From the NCBI RefSeq assembly GCF_001421355.1, contig NZ_LMKC01000004.1, positions 496,598 to 560,597 of the forward strand: a DNA stretch of 64,000 bases, in the 5' to 3' direction. The translations under genes were made by a program, and so were the position numbers. The stretch is from Sphingomonas sp. Leaf9 (GTDB lineage Bacteria > Pseudomonadota > Alphaproteobacteria > Sphingomonadales > Sphingomonadaceae). Within the stretch, counting starts at the first letter, position 1, and every line of letters begins with the position of its first letter. A model generated the notes under the pieces. That model did no database searches and was not told where the DNA came from. It saw only the letters and a program-made list of their open reading frames with translations. Positions 43,030-56,408 of this stretch are shown here, one piece after another.

Positions 43030-44475
43030 ATGGCCGATCAAGCAATGTTGAAGTTCGTTTCGCGTCCGCAGTCCTATCCTGCGAAGCGCGAACCCGAATT
43101 GCGGGCGGAGGATTTTCGCGAGATCGCGGAGCGCTACGCCCCGCCGACCGCCGAGGATCAGGCGGGACGCTGTTCGCAATGCGGCGTCCCCTATTGCTCG
43201 GTCCATTGCCCGCTGCACAACCATATCCCCGACTGGCTGCGCCTGACCGCCGAAGGGCGGTTGCAGGAAGCGTATCAGCTGTCGAACAGCACCTCGACCA
43301 TGCCCGAGATCTGCGGCCGCATCTGTCCGCAGGACCGGCTGTGCGAGGGTAATTGCGTCATCGAATTTTCGGGGCACGGCGCGGTCACGATCGGATCGGT
43401 CGAAAAGTTCATTACCGATACCGCGTGGGAGAATGGCTGGGTCGAACCGGTCGCGGTCGGCCGGGCACGCGGCCAGTCGGTCGGCATCGTCGGTGCGGGG
43501 CCGGCGGGGCTGGCGGCGGCGGAATGGCTGCGCAACCTTGGCTACGACGTCCATGTCTATGACCGCTATGATCGCGCCGGCGGGCTGCTGACCTACGGCA
43601 TTCCCGGCTTCAAGCTCGAAAAGCCGGTGGTGATGCGCCGCGTCGAACGGCTGAAGGAAGGCGGCATCGTCTTCCACGAAGGGTTCGAGGTCGGCCGCGA
43701 CGCTAAGCTGGACGAACTGCGCGCAAAACACGACGCGGTCCTGATCGCGACCGGCGTCTACCGCCCGCGCGCGATCAAGGCGCCGGGTGTGGGCAGCGGC
43801 GGGGTGGTCGATGCGCTTGACTATCTGACTGCTTCGAACAAGGTCGGGTTCGGCGACAGCGTGCCGGCATATGACGACGGCTCGCTCAACGCGGCGGGCA
43901 AGCATGTCGTCGTCGTCGGTGGCGGCGACACGGCGATGGACTGCGTCCGCACCGCGATCCGCCAGGGGGCCAAGTCGGTGAAGTGTCTCTATCGCCGCGA
44001 CCGCGCCAACATGCCCGGGTCGCAGCGCGAGGTCGCCAATGCCGAGGAAGAGGGCGTCGAGTTCGTCTGGCTCTCCGCCCCCGCCGCGTTCGACGATCGC
44101 GACGGACAGGTGGTGCAGGTCCGCGCGACCGGCATGCGTCTGGGCGCACCCGACGCGTCGGGCCGCCGCGCGCCGGAGGCCGATCCGGGCAACGAGTTCG
44201 TGCTGGAGGCCGATCTGGTGGTGAAGGCTTTGGGCTTCGATGCCGAGGATTTGCCGACGCTGTTCGATGCGCCCGAGCTGGGGGTGACGCGCTGGGGCAC
44301 GGTGCGGGTCGATGGCAAGTCGATGATGACGTCGCTCGACGGCGTGTTCGCGGCGGGCGACATCGTGCGCGGGGCTAGCCTGGTGGTGTGGGCGATCCGC
44401 GACGGGCGCGACGTGACCGAGCGGATGCACGCATACCTCAAGGCGAAGGCCAAGGCCGCGAAGGTGGCGGCATGA
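43030..44475 (+). CDS. gltD: Glutamate synthase (NADPH) small subunit
   Basis: GltD passes electrons from NADPH through FAD and FeS clusters to GltB. The 481-residue protein starts with the FeS region (Cys48, Cys51, Cys56, Cys60 in CSQCGVPYCSVHC, then ICGRICPQDRLCEGNC), an FAD site GIVGAGPAGLAAAEWL and an NADPH site VVVVGGGDTAMDCVRTA. The start is ATG 43030 with GGAGG six bases upstream. It overlaps a DUF2059 gene by four bases. The order gltD then gltB, with that gene between, is unusual. Confidence 0.96.
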   Translation: MADQAMLKFVSRPQSYPAKREPELRAEDFREIAERYAPPTAEDQAGRCSQCGVPYCSVHCPLHNHIPDWLRLTAEGRLQEAYQLSNSTSTMPEICGRICPQDRLCEGNCVIEFSGHGAVTIGSVEKFITDTAWENGWVEPVAVGRARGQSVGIVGAGPAGLAAAEWLRNLGYDVHVYDRYDRAGGLLTYGIPGFKLEKPVVMRRVERLKEGGIVFHEGFEVGRDAKLDELRAKHDAVLIATGVYRPRAIKAPGVGSGGVVDALDYLTASNKVGFGDSVPAYDDGSLNAAGKHVVVVGGGDTAMDCVRTAIRQGAKSVKCLYRRDRANMPGSQREVANAEEEGVEFVWLSAPAAFDDRDGQVVQVRATGMRLGAPDASGRRAPEADPGNEFVLEADLVVKALGFDAEDLPTLFDAPELGVTRWGTVRVDGKSMMTSLDGVFAAGDIVRGASLVVWAIRDGRDVTERMHAYLKAKAKAAKVAA

Positions 44476-45070
44476 AGGCGCTCCTCCTCGCCGCCACGCT
44501 GCTGGGCGCCACGCCCGCGCTGGCGCAGGCTCCGGTCGCCCCTGCAGCCACCGTGCAACCGGTCGATCCCGCGCGCCTCGCCTTGGCCGAGAAGACCGTC
44601 GTCGTGCTGGTGCCGGAGGGCGTCTATCTGCGGCTGATGCAGAAGCAGTTCCCGGTGATGATGGACGCGATGGTCGCCAATATGGATGTGGCGATGCCGG
44701 GCGGCCGGGAAAAGGCGCGCGCCGCCGATCCCGCGTTCGACGAACGGCTGCGCATCATGAGCCGCGTCATGGGCGAAGAGATGGGGCCGCTGATGGCCCG
44801 CATGGAGCCGTCGCTGCGCATCGGCATGGCCCGTGCGCTGGCGCGCCGGTTCGACACCCGACAGCTGGCCGATCTCAACGCGTTCTTCGCCACCCTCTCG
44901 GGCAAGGCGTTTGGCGAGCAGTTCATATCGCTGTTCGCCGACCCCGAGATCATGGGTGAGATGATGAAGGCGATGCCGATGATGATGCAGGAAATGCCGC
45001 GCATCATGAAGAAGGTCGAGGCTGCGACCGCGCACCTGCCGAAGCCTCCCAAGCCGAAGGGCGAAGACGA

Positions 45071-45074
<4 letters not shown>
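44472..45074 (+). CDS. DUF2059 periplasmic protein between gltD and gltB
   Basis: This 200-residue protein has a signal peptide (LLLAATLLGATPALA, cut before QAPVA) and a helical DUF2059-like body rich in methionine and arginine: RRFDTRQLADLNAFFATLSGKAF is the family core. A run of methionines (EMMKAMPMMMQEMPRIMKK) precedes a basic proline tail (KPPKPKG). It overlaps gltD and gltB by four bases each (ATGA), so all three are co-translated although this one is exported and the other two are cytoplasmic. Function unknown. Confidence 0.83.
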
Positions 45075-49600
<4,526 letters not shown>

Positions 49601-49607
49601 CGACGGA

Positions 49608-49633
49608 TACCGGGCCGGTCAGCCGGCCCGGTA
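49608..49633. terminator. 11-base perfect hairpin between convergent gltB and the next gene
   Basis: TACCGGGCCGG and CCGGCCCGGTA pair perfectly around TCAG. It lies 8 bases after the gltB stop and includes the last codons and stop of the minus-strand gene, so it can terminate both directions. Confidence 0.75.
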
Positions 49634-50032
49634 CGCCGTTCGCGCCGGTATCTCCGGCGACAGCAGCCAGTCCTCGGCCTCGTCCAATTCCGCGAAATAG
49701 CGGGTGTCGCGCTCGCGCGCCGCGCGGCGGATCTGCATCGCGGCCAGCGAGCGTCCGACCACGAACGCGATCCGGCGCGAGGTGGTGCGGGGATCGGCGA
49801 GCAACTGGTGGAACGTGGCCACGCTATCTGCCGCCTGGATATCCATCGCGCGGATATCGACCAGCGTCAGATGCTGATTGGGGCGCGTGCCGAGCGCGAC
49901 CAATTCCCGATCGCGAGCCGCAGCGAAGCGGGCGATGTCGCATGATTCGAAAAAGCCCGCCATGGTGATCCGCATCAGCCCATGGCCTACGTCGTTGACG
50001 ATCGAAAATGTCGCTTCCATGATGCCGGGCAT
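49619..50032 (-). CDS. STAS/SpoIIAA-like hypothetical protein
   Basis: The 137-residue protein contains LVDIRAMDIQAADSVATFHQ and RIAFVVGRSLAAMQIRRAA, alternating strands and helices of the SpoIIAA/STAS-like type (lipid-binding or anti-sigma antagonist fold). No serine phosphorylation motif is clear. Start could be 50032 (MPGIMEATFS) or 50020 (MEATFSIVN). No function is assigned. The stop lies inside the terminator hairpin shared with gltB. Confidence 0.7.
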   Translation of the reverse strand: MPGIMEATFSIVNDVGHGLMRITMAGFFESCDIARFAAARDRELVALGTRPNQHLTLVDIRAMDIQAADSVATFHQLLADPRTTSRRIAFVVGRSLAAMQIRRAARERDTRYFAELDEAEDWLLSPEIPARTAYRAG

Positions 50033-50055
50033 ACCGAAAAAACCTTGCCAGCAGG

Positions 50056-50628
50056 TTAGTCCGGAACACGCCGTCGGATCGCGAGCCAGCCGAATGCGGC
50101 ATACACCGCCAGTGCCGGCCAGCCGCCATCGGTCGCGAACAGATACGCGATCCCGACCAGCATCAGCGCCGCCGCCGTAAGGAGCGCGGCACGTACCGGC
50201 AACGTCGCCGCCAGCAGCACCGCCCCGGCAAGCGTCGCCGCCACTGCCTGCCCCCCCAGCCACACATAGGAGCCGGCCGCGCCGATCGATCCGACGCCCG
50301 GCAGCCTGACCATGGCGTAGCCCCGCATCGCATTGGGGAAGGTATCGGCGGCCAGATGCAGGCCGATGCCGATCGCCAGCCCCGCCATCACCGGCCGCCA
50401 GCGCGCCGCGAACAGCGCCAACGCGAGCGGCAGCAGCGAATGGGTCAGGCCGCTGCGATGGCCAAGGGGGAGCAGAAGGTCGAGATCGGGCAGCGTGGTG
50501 CCGGCGATCCCGGCGCAGACGACCGCCACCCCCTGTACCCATGGGCGCGGCGAACGGTCGGCGAGCGCGATCGCCGCGACCAGCCACAGCACGCTTACGA
50601 GCAACCCCACACGAATCCCCTTCCGCAC
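50056..50628 (-). CDS. YdjM/DUF457-like membrane-bound metal-dependent hydrolase
   Basis: The 190-residue protein has about five hydrophobic segments and two histidine motifs at their edges: DLDLLLPLGHRSGLTHSLL and GIGLHLAADTFPNAM. H-R-x-x-T-H-S and an LHLxxD motif are those of the YdjM/DUF457 family, predicted membrane metal hydrolases. The best start is GTG 50628 (VRKGIRVGLL); GTG 50610 is also possible. Divergent from the GST gene over 27 bases. Confidence 0.78.
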   Translation of the reverse strand: MRKGIRVGLLVSVLWLVAAIALADRSPRPWVQGVAVVCAGIAGTTLPDLDLLLPLGHRSGLTHSLLPLALALFAARWRPVMAGLAIGIGLHLAADTFPNAMRGYAMVRLPGVGSIGAAGSYVWLGGQAVAATLAGAVLLAATLPVRAALLTAAALMLVGIAYLFATDGGWPALAVYAAFGWLAIRRRVPD

Positions 50629-50655
50629 GGCGAGCGTGCCGCCTAACACGGGACC

Positions 50656-51327
50656 ATGTGGCAGCTCCTGCAATTCCCGCTATGTCCTTTCTCGCGAAAA
50701 GTCCGTCTGTTGCTGGCGGAAAAGAGCATCGGGTATCAGCCGGTGCGCGAATCGCCGTGGACGCGGCGTGACGAGTTCCTGCACATCAACCCGGCCGGGC
50801 AGACCCCGGTGATGATCGACGACGCGGCCGGCGTCCGGCTGATCGATTCGATGGCGATCTGCGAATATATCGAGGAGACGGGCGACAAGCCCGCCATGCT
50901 GAACGGCAGCGCCGCCGACCGCGCCGAGCAACGGCGGCTGGTGACGTGGTTCGACACCCAATTCTATCGCGAGATCACCGGGCCGCTGTTGATGGAACGG
51001 ATGGAAAAGCGCATCGTCCATCGCCAGACGCCCGACACGCGCGTGCTGCGTGAGGCGATGAAAGCGGCGGTCGAGCATCTCGACTATATCGATTACCTGC
51101 TCGACCACCGGCAGTGGATCGGCGGTGCGACGATGAGCCTGGCCGACCTGGCCGCCGCCGCGCAGATTTCGATCGCGGATTATCTGGGCGGGATCGATTT
51201 CAAGACGCACGACCTGGCCAAGCGCTGGTATGTCGGGATGAAAAGCCGGCCTAGCTTCCGCCCGCTGCTGGCCGAGCGGATGGAGGGCGTGCCACCGCCG
51301 GCGGATTATGAAAAGCTGGACGTTTAG
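50656..51327 (+). CDS. Glutathione S-transferase family protein
   Basis: The 223-residue protein has an N-terminal thioredoxin-like domain beginning LLQFPLCPFSRKVRLLLAE with CPFS at the position of the thiol site, then INPAGQTPVMIDD and the helical C-terminal domain with WIGGATMSLADLAAAAQIS (N-capping box region). The cysteine suggests a thiol transferase rather than a conjugating enzyme. It is followed by a repeat region. Substrate unknown. Confidence 0.88.
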   Translation: MWQLLQFPLCPFSRKVRLLLAEKSIGYQPVRESPWTRRDEFLHINPAGQTPVMIDDAAGVRLIDSMAICEYIEETGDKPAMLNGSAADRAEQRRLVTWFDTQFYREITGPLLMERMEKRIVHRQTPDTRVLREAMKAAVEHLDYIDYLLDHRQWIGGATMSLADLAAAAQISIADYLGGIDFKTHDLAKRWYVGMKSRPSFRPLLAERMEGVPPPADYEKLDV

Positions 51328-51365
51328 GGGCGGCTAGCAGGAGCAGTACCCCGCCCAAACCTATC

Positions 51366-51482
51366 CGTTCGGTTCGAGCAGCTTCGAGCTTGTCGAGAAG
51401 CGGCCGTCGAGAACGCCCGCCCGGCGGAACCCCTGTCTCGATACGCGTTCTCGACAAGCTCGATCGCTACTCGAACCGAGCG
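51366..51482. repeat. Nested inverted repeat of the TTCGGTTCGAG / CTTGTCGAGAA family
   Basis: Outer arms 51366-51378 and 51470-51482 (12 of 13 match) enclose inner arms 51385-51399 and 51448-51462 (15 of 15). The inner sequence recurs at 34771-34853. It lies between the convergent GST gene and the minus-strand hypothetical gene. Confidence 0.8.
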
Positions 51483-51507
51483 GGTATGTGGCGGGAAGGG
51501 GCCTGGA

Positions 51508-52164
51508 TCAGAACGAATAGGACGAGATGAACAGCAGGCCGCTTTGTGACTGGCGGCGGAAGCGTACTTCGGTCTCGCCGGCCGGCGGCGGTTTATCCTC
51601 GACGAAGCCGTTGCCGAGGATGCGGGTGTCCACGTCGTAAAAGATGCCGACGCCCAGGTTGAAGCTCGACGCGCGATCGGCGCCCCGGCGCAGGCCCACC
51701 ATCACGCCCAGCCCGATCGCGTCGATGACCTTTTCCCCGCCCGGTTGCAGGGCGACGAACGGGCCGATGCCGAAGTTCTTCTGCGCCGACATGCAGTTGT
51801 CGTACTGGACCGGATTACCCCTGAAGCTGGCGCAGAACGCTTCCTCGCGGACGCGACGGGTGCTGCTGAACGTCGGGGTCGCGAAGTAGTGCGACTCGAG
51901 GACGATCCGGGCACGGATGTTTTCGGTGCGGGTGACCCGGACGATGTTGTTGGTAATCACCGCGTCCGACACGCGGTCGTTATTGCCGAGGTCATAGGAC
52001 ATCGACACGCCGATGCCGAAGTCCAGCCCACCGAAATTCTGCCGTCCCGATGCCGCTTTTTCTTTGGCATTGGTCTGGTTCGTGTCGACCGCCGCAGTCT
52101 TTTCCTGCGCGAGCGCCGCGGTCGGCAGCACGGCCATGCCGATGGCCACAAATATCCTGAACAT
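51508..52164 (-). CDS. Secreted hypothetical protein, probable outer-membrane-type
   Basis: The 218-residue protein has a signal peptide (FVAIGMAVLPTAALA, cut before QEKTA), a short polar linker and beta-rich sequence (FGGLDFGIGVSMSYDLG, GLGVMVGLRRGAD, FNLGVGIFYDVDTRILG) ending with SGLLFISSYSF, a terminal phenylalanine as in outer-membrane barrels. I do not recognise the family. Two cysteines (FCASF, NCMSA) could form one disulfide. Start is ATG 52164. Confidence 0.7.
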   Translation of the reverse strand: MFRIFVAIGMAVLPTAALAQEKTAAVDTNQTNAKEKAASGRQNFGGLDFGIGVSMSYDLGNNDRVSDAVITNNIVRVTRTENIRARIVLESHYFATPTFSSTRRVREEAFCASFRGNPVQYDNCMSAQKNFGIGPFVALQPGGEKVIDAIGLGVMVGLRRGADRASSFNLGVGIFYDVDTRILGNGFVEDKPPPAGETEVRFRRQSQSGLLFISSYSF

Positions 52165-52315
52165 GACGTATCCCCCTGTCGAATGACTCGGGAGATACGC
52201 CCCGCGCCGACCATAGCTGGTCATGATCAGGCGCGGCGGGCGGGTGGCTTCGTTTCGGAGGTAACACGCGCAAACTGCATCGGGATCGGAGGGGCCGGAG
52301 CCGGATGCGGCGGCC

Positions 52316-52333
52316 AAAGTTCACAAAGTTCAC
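52316..52333. repeat. Tandem 9-base direct repeat AAAGTTCAC
   Basis: AAAGTTCAC is present twice in a row in the 280-base gap between rpoN and the secreted hypothetical gene (52165-52444). On the minus strand it lies about 150 bases upstream of that gene, where a direct-repeat operator could sit. I see no other structure in this gap. Confidence 0.45.
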
Positions 52334-52444
52334 ACTCGTGCGCGTTTTGCAGCGTGCGTGACCTTGCCCGGTAAACGGGGTTGCGGATGGACGGTGGGAA
52401 AGAGCGCCGGCCAGCATGACAATGCCGCGCGCTGTAGGAAAGCG

Positions 52445-53932
52445 TTAGCCGCCCAACGCCTTTTGCCGCCGCCGCTGCACCGACGATCCCAGCCCGATCG
52501 CCTCGCGGTATTTCGCGACCGTACGCCGGGCAATGTCGAAGCCCTTGGCGTTCAGCAGTTCGACCAGCGTGTCGTCGGACAGGATCTTCTTCGGATCTTC
52601 CCCCGCGATCAGGGTGCGGATCGCATCTTTCACCGCTAGCGCCGATACCGCTTCGCCGCCATCGGCCGACTGGATCGCCGAGGTGAAGAAATATTTCAGC
52701 TCGAACAGCCCGCGCGGGCAGGAGAGATATTTGTTCGAGGTCACGCGGCTGACGGTCGATTCGTGCATCTCGATCGCCTCCGCGACGCGGGCGAGCGTCA
52801 GCGGGCGGAGATGGGCGACGCCCTGGCGAAAGAACGCCTCCTGCTGCTTCACGATCTCGGTCGCGACCTTCAGGATGGTGCGCTGGCGCTGGTCGAGCGC
52901 CTTCATCAGCCAGTTGGCGCTGGCGAGGCAGTCGGACAGCCATGCCTTGGACGATTTGTCGCCATTGGCGCTGAGTTCGGCATAATAGCCGCGATTGACC
53001 AGCACGCGGGGCAGGGTTGCGCCGTTGATCTCCACCGCCCAGCCATCCTTGCGTGGTGCCACGAACAGGTCGGGGACGACCGATTGCGTGCGCTCCCCGC
53101 CGAAGCGGCAGCCGGGTTTGGGATCATAGCCGCGTAGTTCGCGGATCATGTCGGAGAGGTCTTCGTCATCGACCTCGCAGATGCGACGCAGCTGCGGCAG
53201 GGCACCGCGCGCCACGAGGTCGAGATTGTCGATCAGCCGCGCCATGCAGGGATCGTAGCGGTCGACCTCCTTGGCCTGGATCGTCAGGCATTCCGCCAGG
53301 CTGCGCGCACCGACGCCGCTGGGGTCGAAGGTCTGGACGATGCCCAGCACCGATTCGACCCGTGCCAGCGGCACGCCGAGGCGGTGGGCGATGTCGAGCA
53401 GCGAGCCGGCGAGATAGCCGCATTCGTCGATCTGATCGATGATCGCGCTGGCGATGAACAGGTCGGCCCCGGCGACGCAGGCTCCGGCCTGTTGCAGCAG
53501 GTGATCGGCGAGCGATACGTCGTCGCTGGCGAAGGTGTCGAAGTCGGGGGCTTCGTCGAACCCGCCGCTGCCGGTCGCCGCGAGGCCGAGGCCGCCGTCA
53601 AGCGAGCCAACGCCATCCGACGGGCTGTCATGGTGGAAGGTATCGCCCAGATCGAGGTCGAGCGATTCGCCGCTCGCCGCGCCCAGCCCGAGCAGTTCGT
53701 CCGACCCGGCGGGTTCGCTGGACACCGGCGTTTCGGGCGCTTCGAAGGCGGGGCCGTCGTCGTCGCTGCCGCCGCCCCCCGAATCGAGCAGCGGGTTCTT
53801 TTCGACCTCTTCGGCGATGAACCCCTCGATCTCGAGGTTCGACAGCGCCAGCAGGCGGATCGCCTGCTGCAGCTGCGGCGTCATCACCAGCGATTGCGAC
53901 TGGCGCAGGTCGAGGCGAGGGGCGAGGCTCAT
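52445..53932 (-). CDS. rpoN: RNA polymerase sigma-54 factor
   Basis: RpoN directs polymerase to -24/-12 promoters for nitrogen and other genes. Region I is QSQSLVMTPQLQQAIRLLAL at residues 11-30 of 495. An acidic glycine/aspartate-rich linker (SGGGGSDDDGP) follows, then the core-binding domain, and the C-terminal RpoN box ARRTVAKYRE. Start is ATG 53932 (MSLAPRLDLRQ). A GGA seven bases upstream serves as ribosome site and overlaps the arm of the inverted-repeat structure filling the gap to lptB. Confidence 0.96.
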   Translation of the reverse strand: MSLAPRLDLRQSQSLVMTPQLQQAIRLLALSNLEIEGFIAEEVEKNPLLDSGGGGSDDDGPAFEAPETPVSSEPAGSDELLGLGAASGESLDLDLGDTFHHDSPSDGVGSLDGGLGLAATGSGGFDEAPDFDTFASDDVSLADHLLQQAGACVAGADLFIASAIIDQIDECGYLAGSLLDIAHRLGVPLARVESVLGIVQTFDPSGVGARSLAECLTIQAKEVDRYDPCMARLIDNLDLVARGALPQLRRICEVDDEDLSDMIRELRGYDPKPGCRFGGERTQSVVPDLFVAPRKDGWAVEINGATLPRVLVNRGYYAELSANGDKSSKAWLSDCLASANWLMKALDQRQRTILKVATEIVKQQEAFFRQGVAHLRPLTLARVAEAIEMHESTVSRVTSNKYLSCPRGLFELKYFFTSAIQSADGGEAVSALAVKDAIRTLIAGEDPKKILSDDTLVELLNAKGFDIARRTVAKYREAIGLGSSVQRRRQKALGG

Positions 53933-53940
53933 GGCAGGGT

Positions 53941-54197
53941 CCAAACTTGCTCGGGACAGGGATCGTGATCGCCCGTGGGAGGCCGCCGACAAGGAGCGTA
54001 GCGCCGTTGCGTAGCTGCGCTACGCACAAGCAAGCGACGATGCTCGGCCGCCTCCCACGGGCGACCGCTGCGCGGCGGGCGGAATTTGAAGCCATGCGGC
54101 GTCGCGCGTCGGTCACAATGTGCTACATCGCGCCCTCCTTGCTTCTTGCCTGGCTTCAAATTCCGCTCCGTCACGACCTTGTCCCGAGCAAGTTTGG
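53941..54197. other. Nested inverted-repeat element between lptB and rpoN
   Basis: Outer arms 53941-53961 and 54177-54197 match 20 of 21. Inside are a 15-base stem (53969-53983 with 54050-54064), a central hairpin GCGTAGC-TGC-GCTACGC (54009-54025), and a 16-base perfect stem (54079-54094 with 54151-54166). The layout is a three-way junction. It fills nearly the whole lptB-rpoN gap and may be a structured mRNA region, a processing site or a MITE-like insertion. No target-site duplication is visible. Confidence 0.7.
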
Positions 54198-54201
54198 CCC
54201 C

Positions 54202-54987
54202 TTAAAGTTCGAAACCCTCGCCCAGATACAGGCGGCGGACGTTCGCATCGGCGACTAGTTCGGCGGGCGATCCGGCGAACAGCACGCGGCCGTCATAGAT
54301 GATGTAGGCGCGGTCGACGATTTCCAGTGTCTCGCGGACATTATGGTCGGTGATGAGCACGCCGATGCCGCGCGACTTCAGCTGGATCACCAGGTCGCGG
54401 ATGTCGGCGATCGAGATCGGGTCGATGCCGGCGAACGGTTCGTCGAGCAGGATGATCGTCGGATTGGCCGCCAGCGCGCGGGCGATTTCGGCGCGCCGCC
54501 GCTCGCCGCCCGACAGTGCCATCGCCGATGCGCTGCGCAGGCGGGTAAGGCCGAATTCGTCGAGCAGCTGTTCGAGCCGGGCGGCACGCGCCGTCTTGTC
54601 CGGTTCGGCCAGTTCGAGGACGGCAAGGATATTCTTTTCAACCGACAGCCCGCGAAAGATCGAGGTTTCCTGCGGCAGATAGCCAAGGCCCAGGATCGCG
54701 CGGCGGTACATCGGCAGCGCGGTGATATCCTCGCCATCCAAGAGGATGCGGCCGGCATCGGGCTTTACGAGGCCCATCGCGGAATAGAAGCTGGTGGTCT
54801 TGCCCGCGCCATTGGGGCCGAGCAGGCCGACGACCTCGCCGCGGCCGACCGACATCGATACGTCGGACAGCACGACCCGCTTGTCGTACGACTTGGCGAT
54901 CGACACGACCGACAACCCGCGATCCGAGGGTGGCTCGGCAAAGGGCCGGGTGTCGGTGGCGGGGGGCAGCAGGGTGGTGTCGGGCAT
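54202..54987 (-). CDS. lptB: LPS export ABC transporter ATP-binding protein
   Basis: LptB powers lipopolysaccharide export with LptF/G. The 261-residue ATPase has Walker A GPNGAGKT (residues 57-64), Q-loop YLPQETSIF, signature LSGGERRRAEIARAL, Walker B IILLDEPFAGIDP and the switch histidine in LITDHNVRET. It has about 25 extra N-terminal residues compared with E. coli LptB. Start ATG 54987 has AGGA eight bases upstream; a TTG two codons earlier is less likely. Upstream lies lptA beyond a 223-base gap holding a palindrome. Confidence 0.96.
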   Translation of the reverse strand: MPDTTLLPPATDTRPFAEPPSDRGLSVVSIAKSYDKRVVLSDVSMSVGRGEVVGLLGPNGAGKTTSFYSAMGLVKPDAGRILLDGEDITALPMYRRAILGLGYLPQETSIFRGLSVEKNILAVLELAEPDKTARAARLEQLLDEFGLTRLRSASAMALSGGERRRAEIARALAANPTIILLDEPFAGIDPISIADIRDLVIQLKSRGIGVLITDHNVRETLEIVDRAYIIYDGRVLFAGSPAELVADANVRRLYLGEGFEL

Positions 54988-55150
54988 CGGCAACGTCCTG
55001 ATCGCTTGGGCGATGGGTATCGGGGCGTTACTGCCGCGACTTTGGCAGGATTATTGCAGGGGATGCGGGGAAAAGGGAAGGTCTGTTCGGTGGTTTGGCT
55101 GTCTGGCGCGACGGAATTACGCCTGATGCGTCACGACCCGCCATATATTT

Positions 55151-55179
55151 CGTCACCCCGGACGTGATCCCGGGTGACG
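55151..55179. repeat. Single GTCACCCCGG-type palindrome between lptA and lptB
   Basis: CGTCACCC and GGGTGACG pair around the central CGGACGTGATCCC. It belongs to the family of 33098-33181. Being inside a tandem operon, it may process or partially terminate the mRNA rather than end it. Confidence 0.75.
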
Positions 55180-55210
55180 GCCGAATGGATCGTCGATGTG
55201 CAGCGCCGCG

Positions 55211-55753
55211 TCAGTTGCGCTTGGGCACCGAGAAGCGCCCGGTGACGCGGCCGCCGCTCTGCTGCACACCGCCGCCGGGGGCAGGGGTGCTGCCGACGCC
55301 CGATCCGTCGATCGTCGCGCGGCCGGTGTCGAGGTCGATGGACAGCCGCCCGCCGTTCAGCGTGTTGGCCCCCTGCGTCAGTCGCACCCCGCCGATCATC
55401 GTCACGACGCGACGGTTGATATCGTACACGGCGAAGCGCGACTTCGCGGTCTGGTCGGGGCGGGTCAGCGTGACATTGCCGGTCGCGTCGATCCGGGTCG
55501 CCTGCGGCGCGCCATCGGTGATCTGCCCGCTATAGGCGATGACCACGCGGTCGGCGTTCAGCGTCATGGTCGACTGGCGGAACACCGCGCCGCCGGTGAA
55601 GACCGCGCGCTGCTGCTTGTCCTGCAATTCGATGGCGTTGGCCGACACGTCGATCGGCGCGTTCGAATCATGCCGCGTCTGTGCCGGGGCCGACCCCGCG
55701 ATCGCGAGGAGGCCGAGGGTGGCGACGAGGCCGGGGAGCGCAGGACGAATCAT
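55211..55753 (-). CDS. lptA: Lipopolysaccharide transport periplasmic protein LptA
   Basis: The 180-residue protein has a signal peptide (LVATLGLLAIAGSAPA, cut before QTRHD) and an OstA/LptA beta-jellyroll: IDVSANAIELQDKQQRAVFTG, VVIAYSGQITDGAPQATRID and LTQGANTLNGGRLSIDLDTG. It bridges LPS between LptC at the inner membrane and LptD at the outer membrane. It follows lptC by 6 bases. Its glycine/proline-rich tail is longer than in E. coli. Confidence 0.93.
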   Translation of the reverse strand: MIRPALPGLVATLGLLAIAGSAPAQTRHDSNAPIDVSANAIELQDKQQRAVFTGGAVFRQSTMTLNADRVVIAYSGQITDGAPQATRIDATGNVTLTRPDQTAKSRFAVYDINRRVVTMIGGVRLTQGANTLNGGRLSIDLDTGRATIDGSGVGSTPAPGGGVQQSGGRVTGRFSVPKRN

Positions 55754-55759
55754 GGGCGA

Positions 55760-56398
55760 CTATTTCGTGCGTGTGGGATCGATGCGCAAGCGCGCATTGC
55801 CGGTCAGGCGCACGGTGCGTGCCTCCAGATCGGCATCGAGGCGATCGCCGCTGAAATTACCCATCGACGTGGTGCCGGTGACCGCGCTGCCGCTGCGCAG
55901 CTTGCGGGTCTTCAGGTCGACGGTCGCGTTGACGGTATCGAGCGAATAGCCGTTCGCCGCGCGAAACTGGATCGGGCCCAGCACATCGACCTGTTCGGAA
56001 CGCATGTCATAGCGCCCGCGCGGCGCGGTGAGGCGGGCGGGACCATCGGGCAGGCGGATGCCGGCGGCCAGCTGCTGCAGCTGCACCACCGGTTCGGCCG
56101 AGCTCTTCTGGACCGCCGAGCCGGCATCGATGACGAAGGGCTGTCCCTTGGCATCCTGTCCGCGATATTCGGCGGCGCGCAGGCGCATGCGTTCCTGCGC
56201 GACATCGACCTTGTTCTTGTCGAGCACGAAGCTGGTATCGCCGCGCATGAACAGCGGCGCCATGACCAGGAACGCCGCCAGCACGCCGATGCCGATCGGC
56301 AGCGCGACCATCAGGATCGCGATCAGCCGGTCATGCGCGCTGCCAGGCGCGGCACGGCGCTGCCGGCGCGTTCGTTCCTGGCGGGCGATGTCCGACAT
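55760..56398 (-). CDS. lptC: LPS export ABC transporter periplasmic protein LptC
   Basis: This 212-residue protein has a basic cytoplasmic start (ERTRRQRRAAPG), one membrane helix (LIAILMVALPIGIGVLAAFL) and a periplasmic LptC jellyroll with RLTAPRGRYDMRSEQVDVLG, GYSLDTVNATVDLKTRKL and FSGDRLDADLEARTVRLTG. It docks LptA to the LptBFG transporter. Start is ATG 56398. It is 10 bases after the rnd stop and 6 bases before lptA. Confidence 0.92.
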   Translation of the reverse strand: MSDIARQERTRRQRRAAPGSAHDRLIAILMVALPIGIGVLAAFLVMAPLFMRGDTSFVLDKNKVDVAQERMRLRAAEYRGQDAKGQPFVIDAGSAVQKSSAEPVVQLQQLAAGIRLPDGPARLTAPRGRYDMRSEQVDVLGPIQFRAANGYSLDTVNATVDLKTRKLRSGSAVTGTTSMGNFSGDRLDADLEARTVRLTGNARLRIDPTRTK

Positions 56399-56408
56399 GG
56401 CCTTACCC

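Noticed and set aside
53941..54197. Insertion sequence between lptB and rpoN
   Set aside because: Terminal inverted repeats exist, but there is no transposase frame and no target duplication; only a MITE or structured RNA remains possible.
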